Assembly (NCBI RefSeq): GCF_003002815.1
Contig: NZ_PVTF01000011.1
Location: forward strand, 248,001-312,000
From: Umezawaea tangerina
GTDB taxonomy: Bacteria > Actinomycetota > Actinomycetes > Mycobacteriales > Pseudonocardiaceae
Length of the DNA: 64,000 bases
Reading direction: 5' to 3'
Shown: positions 28,461 through 39,771 of the stretch, piece after piece
Numbering within the stretch: position 1 is the stretch's first letter
Layout of the letters: every line of letters starts with the position of its first letter
Made by a program: the position numbers and the translations under genes
The notes under the pieces: generated by a model
Database searches by the model: none
Seen by the model: the letters and a program-made list of their open reading frames with translations, nothing else
Told to the model about the DNA's origin: nothing

Positions 28461-28477
28461 CCGCCGGTCACGGGTTC

Positions 28478-28533
28478 GCCGCGGCGGCCCGTCCGTTCCA
28501 CCCGGCGCGGTGGAACGGACGGGCCGCCGCGGC
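28478..28533 (+). terminator. Very strong terminator hairpin after the LacI gene
   Basis: The segments 28478-28502 and 28509-28533 form a perfect 25-bp stem with a 6-nt loop (CGGCGC). It lies 17 nt after the LacI stop and separates it from the esterase/glycosidase operon. No T-tract follows. Confidence 0.88.
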
Positions 28534-28559
28534 ACCGTGGTACCGCCATTTCCGCCACG

Positions 28560-28614
28560 GCTAAATCGCCGCCCACATTTAGCTTTGACGCCCTTCCGCC
28601 ACCCTGGATACATT
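28560..28614 (+). promoter_or_regulatory. Promoter and LacI-like arms for the five-gene glycoside hydrolase operon
   Basis: GCTAAAT (28560-28566) and ATTTAGC (28577-28583) are perfect inverted arms like those flanking the operators at 16323 and 26184, but the centre has diverged. TTGACG (28585-28590) and TACATT (28609-28614) form a -35/-10 pair with an 18-bp spacer, immediately beside the arms. The rest of 28615-28887 is a long leader without a recognised gene. Confidence 0.5.
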
Positions 28615-28887
28615 GCTCCACAGGGATCGCCGCTAAACCCCACCTCGGCCGGACGCCCGTCAGTCGGCCGCCGTCGACGATGACGATGAGGATTCCGATG
28701 CGACGAGCACGAGTGCCATTCGCCCGCGTTCGGCACGCCGTTGCGGCGATGGCGGGTCGCCGGAGATCCGGCGCCCGGTAGCGCGCCCTTCCCATTCCCG
28801 TTCCCCGTCCGCGATCCGGTGGCGCGTCCGCCCGCCGGAGCGCCGACGCGCGCCCGTGAGCCGATCCCACACCCAGAAGGGCCTCGC

Positions 28888-29913
28888 ATGAGGACGCTGC
28901 TTTTCGGAGTCGTGACCGCGGTGGTGCTCGCCGCGGCGCCCGTCATCGCGGAGGCGACACCGCCGGTGCGGCAGGACGTCGGCGCGCAGGCCGACCCGGT
29001 GCGGATCATGCCGCTCGGCGACTCCATCACCCAGGGCGGGTCGATCGGCGGCTACCGCCTCGACCTCGGCTCGAAGCTCCGGTCGAGCGGTCGCGCGGTC
29101 GACTTCGTCGGCTCCCTCGCCGACGGCCCCAGCTCCATGCCCGACCGCGACCACGAGGGCCATCCCGGCTGGACCATCGCCCAGGTCGACGCCAACGTCG
29201 TCTCCTGGCTGCGGACCTCCACCCCGCGGACGGTCCTGCTGCACATCGGCACCAACGACATGTACGGCAGCGACCCCGGTGGCGCGCCGAACCGGCTCGG
29301 CACGCTGGTCGACCGGATCACCGCCCAGGCGCCCGGAGCCGACGTGTTCGTCGCGACGATCATCCCGATCAGCTTCGCCGACCAGACCGTGCGCACCTTC
29401 AACGCGGCCGTCACGTCGATCGTGCGGGCGAAGGCCGCCGCGGGCAAGAAGGTCCACCTGGTCGACATGTACCCGTCGGTGTCGGTCTCCGACCTGCCCG
29501 ACGGCATCCACCCCAACGCCGCGGGCTACGCCAAGATGGCCACCACCTGGTACAACGCCCTGCTGTCGGTGCCCGGCAGCATCGGCGACGGCACGCAGGA
29601 GCCTCCCCCGGACGGTGCGTGCGCCGCGACGCCGCGCGTCACGGGCAGCTGGGGCGGCGGGTTCCAGGGCGAGGTGACCGTCGCCAACACCTCCACCTCG
29701 GCCCTGACCGGGTGGACCGTCCGGCTGCCCCTGCCCAACGGCCACACCGTCTCCCAGATCTGGGGCGGGACCGCGTCCGGCAGCGGCACCGTCACCGTCA
29801 AGAACGTCGACTACAACGGGTCGCTCGCCGCGGGCACCTCCACCACGTTCGGCTTCATCGCCTCCGGCACCGGGACCGCCGCCGTGGGCACCGCCACCTG
29901 CGCCGCCGCCTGA
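28888..29913 (+). CDS. Secreted SGNH/GDSL esterase with CBM2 (CE3-like)
   Basis: The 341-residue secreted esterase has a signal peptide (TLLFGVVTAVVLAAAPVIA) and an SGNH hydrolase domain (about 38-230) with MPLGDSITQGG (Ser nucleophile), HIGTNDMYG and DGIHPNAAGY (Asp/His). A short linker and a C-terminal CBM2 follow (CAATPRVTGSWGGGFQGEV to GTATCAAA). SGNH-CBM proteins of this type are usually carbohydrate esterase family 3 acetylxylan esterases. ATG 28888 follows AGAAGGG. It is first in a five-gene operon with gaps of 21-68 nt. Confidence 0.9.
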   Translation: MRTLLFGVVTAVVLAAAPVIAEATPPVRQDVGAQADPVRIMPLGDSITQGGSIGGYRLDLGSKLRSSGRAVDFVGSLADGPSSMPDRDHEGHPGWTIAQVDANVVSWLRTSTPRTVLLHIGTNDMYGSDPGGAPNRLGTLVDRITAQAPGADVFVATIIPISFADQTVRTFNAAVTSIVRAKAAAGKKVHLVDMYPSVSVSDLPDGIHPNAAGYAKMATTWYNALLSVPGSIGDGTQEPPPDGACAATPRVTGSWGGGFQGEVTVANTSTSALTGWTVRLPLPNGHTVSQIWGGTASGSGTVTVKNVDYNGSLAAGTSTTFGFIASGTGTAAVGTATCAAA

Positions 29914-29972
29914 CCGGTCCCGCTCCACCCGCCGACCGCGATGTCCCCGCCTGCCCGGAAAGGGGTGAGACG

Positions 29973-31616
29973 ATGCCCGCCGGACCACGTCGCCGACCAG
30001 CCCACCTCGTGATGGCCCTGCTGGCGGTCGTCCTGACGACCACCGTGCCCGCACCGCCGACCGCGGTCGCCGCCCCCGGCAGTCCCGCGCTCACACCCCC
30101 GCTGGGGTGGAACAGCTGGAACAGCTTCGGCTGCGGCGTCACCGAGACGCAGATCCGGCAGGCCGCGGACGCGATCGTGTCCTCCGGCATGAAGGACGCG
30201 GGCTACCGGTACGTCGTCGTGGACGACTGCTGGTTCGACCCGAACCGCGACTCGGCGGGCAACCTGCGGGCCCACCCGACGAAGTTCGCGAGCGGCATGA
30301 AGGCCCTGGGCGACTACATCCACGGCAAGGGCCTGGGGTTCGGCATCTACCAGGTGCCCAACGAGCGCACCTGCGCGCAGACCAGCGGGGCGCACCCCGG
30401 CTCGACCGGCAGCAAGGGCCACGAGGCCCAGGACGCCCGGTCGTTCGCGGACTGGGGCGTCGACTACGTCAAGTACGACTGGTGCTCGGGCGCGGGCAGC
30501 CGCGACGAGCAGGTCGCCCGCTTCTCGACCATGCGCGACGCCCTGCGCGCGACCGGCCGCGGGATCGTCTACAGCATCAACCCCAACAGCTTCCACGCGA
30601 TCACCGGCGACAAGTACGACTGGGGCCAGGTGGCCGACCTGTGGCGCACCACCGAGGACCTGCTCGACATCTGGCAGAACGGCAACACGAACAGCTACCC
30701 GATGGGCGTGGGCAACGTCCTGGACGTGACCGCGCCGCTGGCCGCGCAGTCGGGGCCGGGCCACTGGAACGACCCGGACATGCTCGTCGTCGGACGCCCC
30801 GGTCTCTCGCTCACCGAGTCGCGGTCGCACTTCGCGCTGTGGGCGCTGATGGCCGCGCCCCTCATGGCGGGCAACGACATCCGCACCATGTCCTCCGACA
30901 TCAGCGCGGTCCTGCGCAACCCCCGCCTGCTCGCGGTGGACCAGGACCCGCTCGGCGCGGGTGGCCGCCGCGTGCGCGACGACGGGAACGCCGAGGTGTT
31001 CGCCAAAGCCCTGTCGGACGGCTCGGTCGCGGTGGGCTTGTTCAACCGGGGGAGCGCCACGGCGACGATCTCCACCACCGCCGCGCAGATCGGCCTGAGC
31101 GGCAGCGCGTTCACCCTGCTCGACCTGTGGACGGGCGGCACGTCGAGCACGTCCGGTGCCATCTCGGCGAGCGTGCCCGCGCACGGCGTCGCCGCGTTCC
31201 GGGTCTCCGGCGGCAGCCCGTCGGCGAACACGACCTCGCGCCTGCGCGGCGTCGGGTCGAACCGGTGCCTCGACGTCGACAACGCCTCCACGGCCGCGGG
31301 TGCCGCCACGCTGATCTGGGACTGCCACACCGCCGCGAACCAGCTGTGGACCACGTGGGCGGGCGGCGAGGTGCGGGTGTTCGGCGACAAGTGCCTCGAC
31401 GCCGCCAACCAGGGCACGGCGAACGGCACGCGGGTGGTCACGTGGTCCTGCAACGGCCAGGACAACCAGAAGTGGACCCTCGGCTCCGACGGGTCCCTGC
31501 GCAACACCCGCGCCGGCCAGTGCCTGGACGTCGAGCAGGCGGCCACCGCGAACGGTTCCCGGCTGGTCCTGTGGACGTGCAACGGCCAGGACAACCAGAA
31601 GTGGGTCCGCGCCTAG
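29973..31616 (+). CDS. Secreted GH27 alpha-galactosidase-type enzyme with CBM13
   Basis: The 547-residue protein has a signal peptide (VMALLAVVLTTTVPAPPTAVA), a GH27 barrel (about 40-300; PPLGWNSWNSFGC, nucleophile Asp169 in YVKYDWC, acid/base in WNDPDM), and a beta-sandwich. A ricin-type CBM13 is at the C-terminus (about 415-547), with QxW repeats NQLW, NQKW and NQKW. It should remove terminal alpha-galactose, or beta-L-arabinopyranose in some actinomycete homologues, from galactomannan or arabinogalactan. ATG 29973 follows AAGGGGTGAG. Confidence 0.93.
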   Translation: MPAGPRRRPAHLVMALLAVVLTTTVPAPPTAVAAPGSPALTPPLGWNSWNSFGCGVTETQIRQAADAIVSSGMKDAGYRYVVVDDCWFDPNRDSAGNLRAHPTKFASGMKALGDYIHGKGLGFGIYQVPNERTCAQTSGAHPGSTGSKGHEAQDARSFADWGVDYVKYDWCSGAGSRDEQVARFSTMRDALRATGRGIVYSINPNSFHAITGDKYDWGQVADLWRTTEDLLDIWQNGNTNSYPMGVGNVLDVTAPLAAQSGPGHWNDPDMLVVGRPGLSLTESRSHFALWALMAAPLMAGNDIRTMSSDISAVLRNPRLLAVDQDPLGAGGRRVRDDGNAEVFAKALSDGSVAVGLFNRGSATATISTTAAQIGLSGSAFTLLDLWTGGTSSTSGAISASVPAHGVAAFRVSGGSPSANTTSRLRGVGSNRCLDVDNASTAAGAATLIWDCHTAANQLWTTWAGGEVRVFGDKCLDAANQGTANGTRVVTWSCNGQDNQKWTLGSDGSLRNTRAGQCLDVEQAATANGSRLVLWTCNGQDNQKWVRA

Positions 31617-31637
31617 CGATCGTCGGAAGGGGAGAAG

Positions 31638-33338
31638 ATGTCCCGTCAACGCCAGTGGACGCTGGGCCTGGCCGCGGTGGCGGTCCTCGCTCTGGTGGGT
31701 GGCGGTGTCGCCACGAGCCCACCCGTGCACGCCGCACCCGGCTGCTCGTCGTCCCACAACGGTTCCGCCGTCGGAGTCGACTCCGACGGCACGAGGTGCA
31801 CCGGAGGCGACATCACCGGGTCGACCAGGGGGGCACGGGCCTCGACGTTCGCGAACCCCGTGCTGTGGCAGGACTTCGCCGACATCGACGTCATCCGGGT
31901 CGACGACACCTACTACTACTCCGCCTCCACCATGCACTACTCGCCCGGCGCGCCGGTCCTGCGCTCCTACGACCTGGTCAACTGGGAGTTCGCGGGCCAC
32001 TCGGTGCCGAAGCTCGACTTCGGCGCGAAGTACGACATGAGCGGCGGCCGCGCCTACGTCAACGGGATCTGGGCGTCCTTCCTCAACTACCGCAAGAGCA
32101 ACCGGACGTTCTACTGGGGCGGCTGCGTCGACTTCGCCAAGACGCACATCTACACCGCCACCGCCGTGGACGGCACGTGGTCGAAGCTGTCCACGATCGA
32201 CAAGTGCTACTACGACGCGGGCATGCTGGTCGACGACAACGACACCATGTACGTCGCCTACGGCAACACGACCATCAGCGTCGCCCAGCTGTCCGCGGAC
32301 GGGAAGTCCGAGGTCCGGTCGCAGCAGGTGTTCCAGACCCCGTCGTCCATCGGCACCCTGGAGGGCGCGCGGTTCTACAAGCGCGACGGCAGCTACTACA
32401 TCTGGCTGACCAAACCGGCCAACGGCCAGTACGTCCTCAAGGCCTCCAGCCCGTTCGGGCCGTACACCGTGCAGCAGGTGCTGCTGAACATGCCCACGCC
32501 GATCTCCGGCGGGGGAGTGCCGCACCAGGGCGGCCTGGTGCGGACGCAGTACGGCGACTGGTACTACCTGGCCTTCGTCGACGCCTACCCCGGCGGCCGC
32601 GTGCCGGTGCTCGCGCCGATCACGTGGACCTCGGACGGCTGGCCGCGCATCACCACCGTCAACGGCGGCTGGGGCGCGAGCTACCCGACGCCGAACCTGC
32701 CCGCGCCACCCCGGCAGGTGAAACCGATGACCGGGGTGGACACCTTCACCGGGACGGCGCTGGGGCCGCAGTGGGAGTGGAACCACAACCCCGACACGAG
32801 CAAGTTCAGCGTGGGCAACGGTGTTCGGCTGTCCACCGCGACCGTCACCAACGACCTGTACTCCGCCCGCAACACCCTCACCCACCGCGTCCAGGGGCCG
32901 ACCTCCACCGGCACCGCCACGCTCGACCTGACGTCCATGCGCGACGGCGACCGCACCGGCCTGGCGGTGCTGCGCGACTCCTCGGCGTGGATCGGCGTCA
33001 AGCGCGACAACGGTCGTAACCGCGTCGTCGTGGTCAACGGACTCACGATGGACAGCGGCTGGCGGACGACCGGCACCGGCACCGAGGTGGCGAGCGCCGA
33101 CCTGTCCGCCACGAGGATCTGGTTGCGCGCCAACGCCGACATCCGTCCGGGCTCGGGCAGGCAGGCGCGGTTCTCCTACAGCACCGACGGGGTGAACTTC
33201 ACCTCGTTCGGACCCGGATTCACGCTCAACAACGCCTGGCAGTTCTTCATGGGCTACCGCTTCGGCGTCTTCAACCACGCCACGCAGGCCCTCGGCGGCG
33301 CGGTCACGTTGCAGCGCTTCGAGCTCGCGACGCCCTAG
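31638..33338 (+). CDS. Secreted GH43-family glycosidase with C-terminal beta-sandwich
   Basis: The 566-residue protein has a signal peptide (TLGLAAVAVLALVGGGVATS), a GH43 propeller (about 70-370) and a C-terminal jelly-roll (about 380-560), ending VTLQRFELATP. Catalytic-type acids are expected in DFADIDVIRVDD, CYYDAGMLVDDN and TLEGARFYKRDG. It differs in sequence from the other two GH43 proteins in the window and is probably of another subfamily. Arabinofuranosidase or beta-xylosidase activity outside the cell is likely. It starts 21 nt after the GH27 gene, with GGAAGGGGAG upstream of the ATG. Confidence 0.85.
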   Translation: MSRQRQWTLGLAAVAVLALVGGGVATSPPVHAAPGCSSSHNGSAVGVDSDGTRCTGGDITGSTRGARASTFANPVLWQDFADIDVIRVDDTYYYSASTMHYSPGAPVLRSYDLVNWEFAGHSVPKLDFGAKYDMSGGRAYVNGIWASFLNYRKSNRTFYWGGCVDFAKTHIYTATAVDGTWSKLSTIDKCYYDAGMLVDDNDTMYVAYGNTTISVAQLSADGKSEVRSQQVFQTPSSIGTLEGARFYKRDGSYYIWLTKPANGQYVLKASSPFGPYTVQQVLLNMPTPISGGGVPHQGGLVRTQYGDWYYLAFVDAYPGGRVPVLAPITWTSDGWPRITTVNGGWGASYPTPNLPAPPRQVKPMTGVDTFTGTALGPQWEWNHNPDTSKFSVGNGVRLSTATVTNDLYSARNTLTHRVQGPTSTGTATLDLTSMRDGDRTGLAVLRDSSAWIGVKRDNGRNRVVVVNGLTMDSGWRTTGTGTEVASADLSATRIWLRANADIRPGSGRQARFSYSTDGVNFTSFGPGFTLNNAWQFFMGYRFGVFNHATQALGGAVTLQRFELATP

Positions 33339-33366
33339 GCACGTCGACGAACGGAAGGAGTCCCCG

Positions 33367-36029
<2,663 letters not shown>

Positions 36030-36050
36030 CCGCGCGGTCCGTCGTCTGAA

Positions 36051-36089
36051 CGGTGTCCCGCCCGGTCGTCGTCACCGGGCGGGACACCG
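36051..36089. terminator. Bidirectional terminator between GH6 and TetR genes
   Basis: CGGTGTCCCGCCCGGT (36051-36066) pairs perfectly with ACCGGGCGGGACACCG (36074-36089), a 16-bp stem with a 7-nt loop. It closes the glycoside hydrolase operon and faces the convergent TetR gene. Confidence 0.88.
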
Positions 36090-36127
36090 CACGCCGACTC
36101 CAGGTGGGCCCACCTCGTCGCCGGGGC

Positions 36128-36742
36128 TCAGCCCGTCCGGTGGGCCGCCAGCAGCGGCAGGAACAGGTCGTCGACGATCGACCGGACGCGGTCGGGGTCC
36201 ACCGGCTTGAGGGCCATGAGCATGTCGTGGCGGACCAGGTCGAAGGGCAGGGCGAGCACGGGCTCGGGGACGCGGTCGAGGTCGATCTCGCCACGGGCGT
36301 GCGCGCGCTGGTAGGCGGTCCGCCGGTGGGGGAGCAGCTGGTCGCCCGCGATCTGCTCGCGGATCCGGGCGGGGGACATCCCGGTGTCGGCCAGCAACCC
36401 GGAGAACGCGGCGCCTGCGGCGATGGCGAAGAAGCCCGCCAGGGCCTCGCTCACCGAGGTCAGCTGGGCGATCAGGTCTCCCCGCAGTGTGCCGGTGTCG
36501 GGCACGGCGACCGGGTGGGCGGTCCGGTGGTGCTCGAGCGCGGCGAGCACGAGCCGGTCCTTGTTGGGCCAGCGGCGGTAGAGCACGGGCTCGCTGGTGC
36601 GGGCGCGGGCGGCGACGGACCCCATGGTCAGGCGGGCGTACCCGACCTCGACCAGCTCGTCCCAGCCCGCGGTGAGGATCGCGGACTCCAGCTGCTCGCC
36701 GTGCCGTCGACGCCGGGCCGGTTCGGCCGCGTTGGTGACCAC
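36128..36742 (-). CDS. TetR-family regulator of the divergent monooxygenase
   Basis: The 204-residue regulator has a TetR helix-turn-helix (LTMGSVAARARTSEPVLYRR) and a helical ligand-binding domain. GTG 36742 was chosen because the open frame upstream overlaps the twin palindromes and the divergent gene. No clear ribosome-binding site precedes it, and a possible -10 (TATCCT) seven bases upstream suggests a leaderless message. It most likely represses the flavin monooxygenase at 36827 and itself through the two 18-bp sites. Confidence 0.85.
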   Translation of the reverse strand: MVTNAAEPARRRRHGEQLESAILTAGWDELVEVGYARLTMGSVAARARTSEPVLYRRWPNKDRLVLAALEHHRTAHPVAVPDTGTLRGDLIAQLTSVSEALAGFFAIAAGAAFSGLLADTGMSPARIREQIAGDQLLPHRRTAYQRAHARGEIDLDRVPEPVLALPFDLVRHDMLMALKPVDPDRVRSIVDDLFLPLLAAHRTG

Positions 36743-36753
36743 CGCCCGAGGAT

Positions 36754-36811
36754 AGAAAGGTTTGCCTTTCTCCTCAACCCGACGTAGCTTCGGAGAAAGT
36801 GATCCCTTTCT
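36754..36811. promoter_or_regulatory. Twin 18-bp TetR operators
   Basis: AGAAAGGTTTGCCTTTCT (36754-36771) and AGAAAGTGATCCCTTTCT (36794-36811) are inverted repeats with identical outer arms. Their centres are exactly 40 bp apart, close to four helical turns, in the divergent TetR/monooxygenase region. This arrangement fits a TetR dimer pair bound on one DNA face. Confidence 0.75.
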
Positions 36812-36826
36812 TGTAGTGGAGACGTG

Positions 36827-38347
36827 ATGACGGCAGAGCCGACGACAACCGAGGTCCTGGTCGTGGGCGCGGGCCCGACCGGCCTGACGCTGGCCTGCGG
36901 GCTCGCCCGCCTGGGCGTCCCGTTCCGCCTGGTCGACGCGGCACCCGGTCCGCGACCGGGGTCGCGGGGCAAGGGGGTCCAGCCGCGCTCCCTGGAGATC
37001 TTCGAGGACCTCGGGATCGCCGACCGCGTGCTGGCGGTCGGTAGACTGGCGATGCCCCTGCACTCGACCGCGCCCGACGGTCGGGTGACGCGCGGCGGGG
37101 CCGTGCCCGAGTCGCTGGCCGACCGCCCCGACATCCCCTACGCGGCGAGCCTGGTCACACCCCAGTGGCGGGTCGAGGAGGCGCTGCGGTGGCGGCTGTC
37201 CGAGCTCGGCGGCGCGGTCGGGTTCGGCACTGCCCTGGTCGGTTTCGAGCAGTCGGACGGCGGCGTGACCGCGCGGCTCGTCACCGGCGGCGTGCCCGAG
37301 ACCGTCACGGCCCGGTGGCTGGTCGGCTGCGACGGCGGCCACAGCGCCGTTCGCAAGCAGGCGGGCATCCCGTTCGTCGGGGAGACGCGCGAGGAGGTCC
37401 GGATGGTCATCGCCGACCTCGCGGTCGACGGCCTCGACCGAGAGGCCTGGCACGCGTGGCAGCACGAGGACGGCCTCCTGAGCCTGTGCCCGCTGCCGTC
37501 GACCGACCTGTTCCAGTACGGGGCCTCCGTCGCGCCCGGCGCGGAGCCGGGGCAGGACCTCGCGGCGCTGCGGGCGGTCCTGGAGCGGCGGACCGGCCGC
37601 ACCGACATCCGCCTCCACGACCCGGAGTGGTCGTCGCTGTGGCGCGCCAACATCCGGCTGGCCGACCGCTACCGCGAGGGCAACGTCCTGCTCGCTGGCG
37701 ACGCGGCGCACATCCACTCACCCGCCGGTGGGCAGGGCATGAACACCGGTGTCCAGGACGCGCACAACCTCGGCTGGAAGCTCGCTGCGGTCGTGAACGG
37801 CGCGTCGCCGGAGCTGCTCGACAGCTACGAGGCCGAACGCCGGCCGGTCGCCGCCCACGTGCTCGCCCTCTCCAACGCCCGCCTCGACCAGGTGCTCAAG
37901 GCCAACGCGATGCCCACCCGGCGCGACGCGAGCACGATCCAGCTCGACGTGGGGTACCGCGGCTCCCGGCTCGCGTGGGACGACCGCGACGAGGCAGCGG
38001 CACTGCGCGCGGGCGACCGCGCCCCCGACGCGACGGAGCTGGCCGTGGTCGACGGCGGCCGACGGCTGTTCGACCTGACCCGCGGCGCCCGGTTCACCCT
38101 GCTGGCGTTCGGGCCCGATGACACGGTTGGGCTCGCTGGTCCGGCGGGGCTCGCGGTCAGGACCCTGCACGTCGTCGACCACCCGACCGGGCCCGACGAC
38201 GTCGTGGACACCGGGAAGCACCTCGCGGCCGCCTACGGCGCGACCGACCGCACCCTGGTGCTGATCCGCCCCGACGGCCACGTCGGGCTGATCTCCGACG
38301 CGGGCGACGCCGGGGCGGTCGCGGACTACCTCGCCGCGATCGGCTGA
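36827..38347 (+). CDS. FAD-dependent aromatic monooxygenase (class A)
   Basis: The 506-residue protein has FAD motif VLVVGAGPTGLTLACGLARLG, DG motif LVGCDGGHSAVRKQAG, GD motif LLAGDAAHIHSPAGGQGMNT, and a C-terminal thioredoxin-like domain (about 400-506). This is the layout of phenol, rifampicin and polyketide hydroxylases. It would hydroxylate an aromatic compound or antibiotic using NAD(P)H. ATG 36827 with GGAG five bases upstream is preferred over the overlapping GTG. Its divergent TetR suggests induction by the substrate. Confidence 0.87.
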   Translation: MTAEPTTTEVLVVGAGPTGLTLACGLARLGVPFRLVDAAPGPRPGSRGKGVQPRSLEIFEDLGIADRVLAVGRLAMPLHSTAPDGRVTRGGAVPESLADRPDIPYAASLVTPQWRVEEALRWRLSELGGAVGFGTALVGFEQSDGGVTARLVTGGVPETVTARWLVGCDGGHSAVRKQAGIPFVGETREEVRMVIADLAVDGLDREAWHAWQHEDGLLSLCPLPSTDLFQYGASVAPGAEPGQDLAALRAVLERRTGRTDIRLHDPEWSSLWRANIRLADRYREGNVLLAGDAAHIHSPAGGQGMNTGVQDAHNLGWKLAAVVNGASPELLDSYEAERRPVAAHVLALSNARLDQVLKANAMPTRRDASTIQLDVGYRGSRLAWDDRDEAAALRAGDRAPDATELAVVDGGRRLFDLTRGARFTLLAFGPDDTVGLAGPAGLAVRTLHVVDHPTGPDDVVDTGKHLAAAYGATDRTLVLIRPDGHVGLISDAGDAGAVADYLAAIG

Positions 38348-39196
38348 TCAGCCGCGGTGCCCGCCCGGTGTGCCGAGGCGGGTGAGCGCGGCGGCGCTCG
38401 GGCTGCCCGGTTCGGCGGTGTACAGCACCAGCCGCAGGTCGGTGCCGGGCACCACCAGGGTCTGGCAGTCCAGCACCAGGTCGCCCACCACGGGGTGGCG
38501 CAGGTGCTTGCGCAGCGTCGTCACGGGGCGCACGTCGTGGTCGCGCCACCCCGCGGCGAAAGCCGGGCTGTGCGCCGCGAACTCGTTGACCAGCTCGCCG
38601 ATGACCCGGTCGTTCGGGTAGCGGGCGCCCGCCGCGCGCAGCTGGGCGGCGGACTGCCGGGCGAACTCGCCCTCGGCGCCCGGCGGCGCCGAGCAGAGGT
38701 CGCCGCCCAGCAGGATGGACAGCCGCACGGTGTTGCGGTCCTGCGCGGGCAGCCGCGCGAAGTCGGTGACCAGCGCGGCCGCGGCGTCGTTCCAGGCCAC
38801 GACGTCCTGCCGGTCGTCGACCAGGTAGGCGGGGATCGCCCCGAGCCGGTCGAGCAGCAGGAGGGCGTCGGAGGGCACCGTCCCCCGGTCGGCGTCGGTG
38901 CCGGGCGGGACCTGCCCGGCCAGCCGCGCCACGTGGTCGCGCTCGGCCGCGGTGAGCCGCAGGGCCGTCCCCAACGCGGCCAGCACCTCCGGTGACGGGC
39001 GTGGCGCGCGGGCCTGCTCCAGCCGTTCGTAGTAGCTGACCGACATCCCGGCCAGCGCGGCGACCTCCTCGCGGCGCAGGCCGGGGGTGCGCCGCGAGCG
39101 CTGCCCCGGTGGGTGGGTGGCGCCCGCCGGAACCTGGTCCGGACGCAGGGCCTCCCGCCTGCGGCGCAGGAAGTCGGCCAGCTCGCCTCTGCTCAT
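38348..39196 (-). CDS. XRE-type regulator with MmyB-like ligand domain
   Basis: The protein of about 282 residues has an N-terminal helix-turn-helix (LRREEVAALAGMSVSYYERL with EQARAPRPS) and a C-terminal PAS-like MmyB domain (about 110-270: YLVDDRQDVVAWNDAAAALV; WRDHDVRPVTTLRK). Such actinobacterial regulators commonly control a divergent oxidoreductase gene. The start could be ATG 39196 or 39205, since no decisive ribosome-binding site is visible. It is divergent from the SnoaL-like/NmrA-like pair. Its stop sits right at the monooxygenase stop (TGATCA). Confidence 0.85.
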   Translation of the reverse strand: MSRGELADFLRRRREALRPDQVPAGATHPPGQRSRRTPGLRREEVAALAGMSVSYYERLEQARAPRPSPEVLAALGTALRLTAAERDHVARLAGQVPPGTDADRGTVPSDALLLLDRLGAIPAYLVDDRQDVVAWNDAAAALVTDFARLPAQDRNTVRLSILLGGDLCSAPPGAEGEFARQSAAQLRAAGARYPNDRVIGELVNEFAAHSPAFAAGWRDHDVRPVTTLRKHLRHPVVGDLVLDCQTLVVPGTDLRLVLYTAEPGSPSAAALTRLGTPGGHRG

Positions 39197-39327
39197 CGCC
39201 CCCATCGTGGCACGGGCGCACCGGCCTGGCCACGGACCAGTGGTCCGGGGCTCAGCCGTCCGTTCCGAGGCCCGCCGGTCCGCGGCCAGCCTGGAGCCGC
39301 ACACACCGCCGAGCACTGGAGAACACC

Positions 39328-39771
39328 GTGCCGAGTACTCCCGAGGAGACGGTCCGCCGTCTCCTGGACCTGTTGCTGGCCAAGGACATGGACGCCGTCG
39401 CCGACCTGTGGGCGCGGGACGGCGTCGCCGAGTTCCCGTTCGCCGCGGGCACCTCGCCGCGCGAGCTGGTCGGGCGCGAGGAGGTCCGCGGCTACCTGGC
39501 GGGCTACCCGGACCTGGTCGACGTGCGGGAGGTCCCCGAGGTCACCGTGCACCACACCCGACAGCCGGACACCGTCGTGGTGGAGTTCACCGCGACCGGG
39601 ACCACCGTGCGCACCGGGGAGCCCTACCGGCTGGACTACATCGCGGTGGTCGTCGTCGTGGACGGGCTGATCCGCCGCTACCGGGACTACTGGAGCCCGC
39701 TCGCCACCGCCGCGGCCGCCGGGACGTGGTCCGAGCTGCTGGACTCGCTGCGCCCGGAGACCGCGCGATGA
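39328..39771 (+). CDS. SnoaL-like (NTF2-fold) protein
   Basis: The 147-residue protein has the cone-shaped NTF2/SnoaL-like pattern: an N-terminal helix pair (VRRLLDLLLAKDMDAVADLW), a DG-type turn (ARDGVAEFPF), and a closing strand (IRRYRDYWSPLA). These small domains act as isomerases, hydrolases or cyclases, or merely bind ligands, so the function is open. GTG 39328 follows GGAG. Its stop overlaps the start of the next gene (ATGA), so the two are coupled and may act on one substrate. Confidence 0.8.
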   Translation: MPSTPEETVRRLLDLLLAKDMDAVADLWARDGVAEFPFAAGTSPRELVGREEVRGYLAGYPDLVDVREVPEVTVHHTRQPDTVVVEFTATGTTVRTGEPYRLDYIAVVVVVDGLIRRYRDYWSPLATAAAAGTWSELLDSLRPETAR

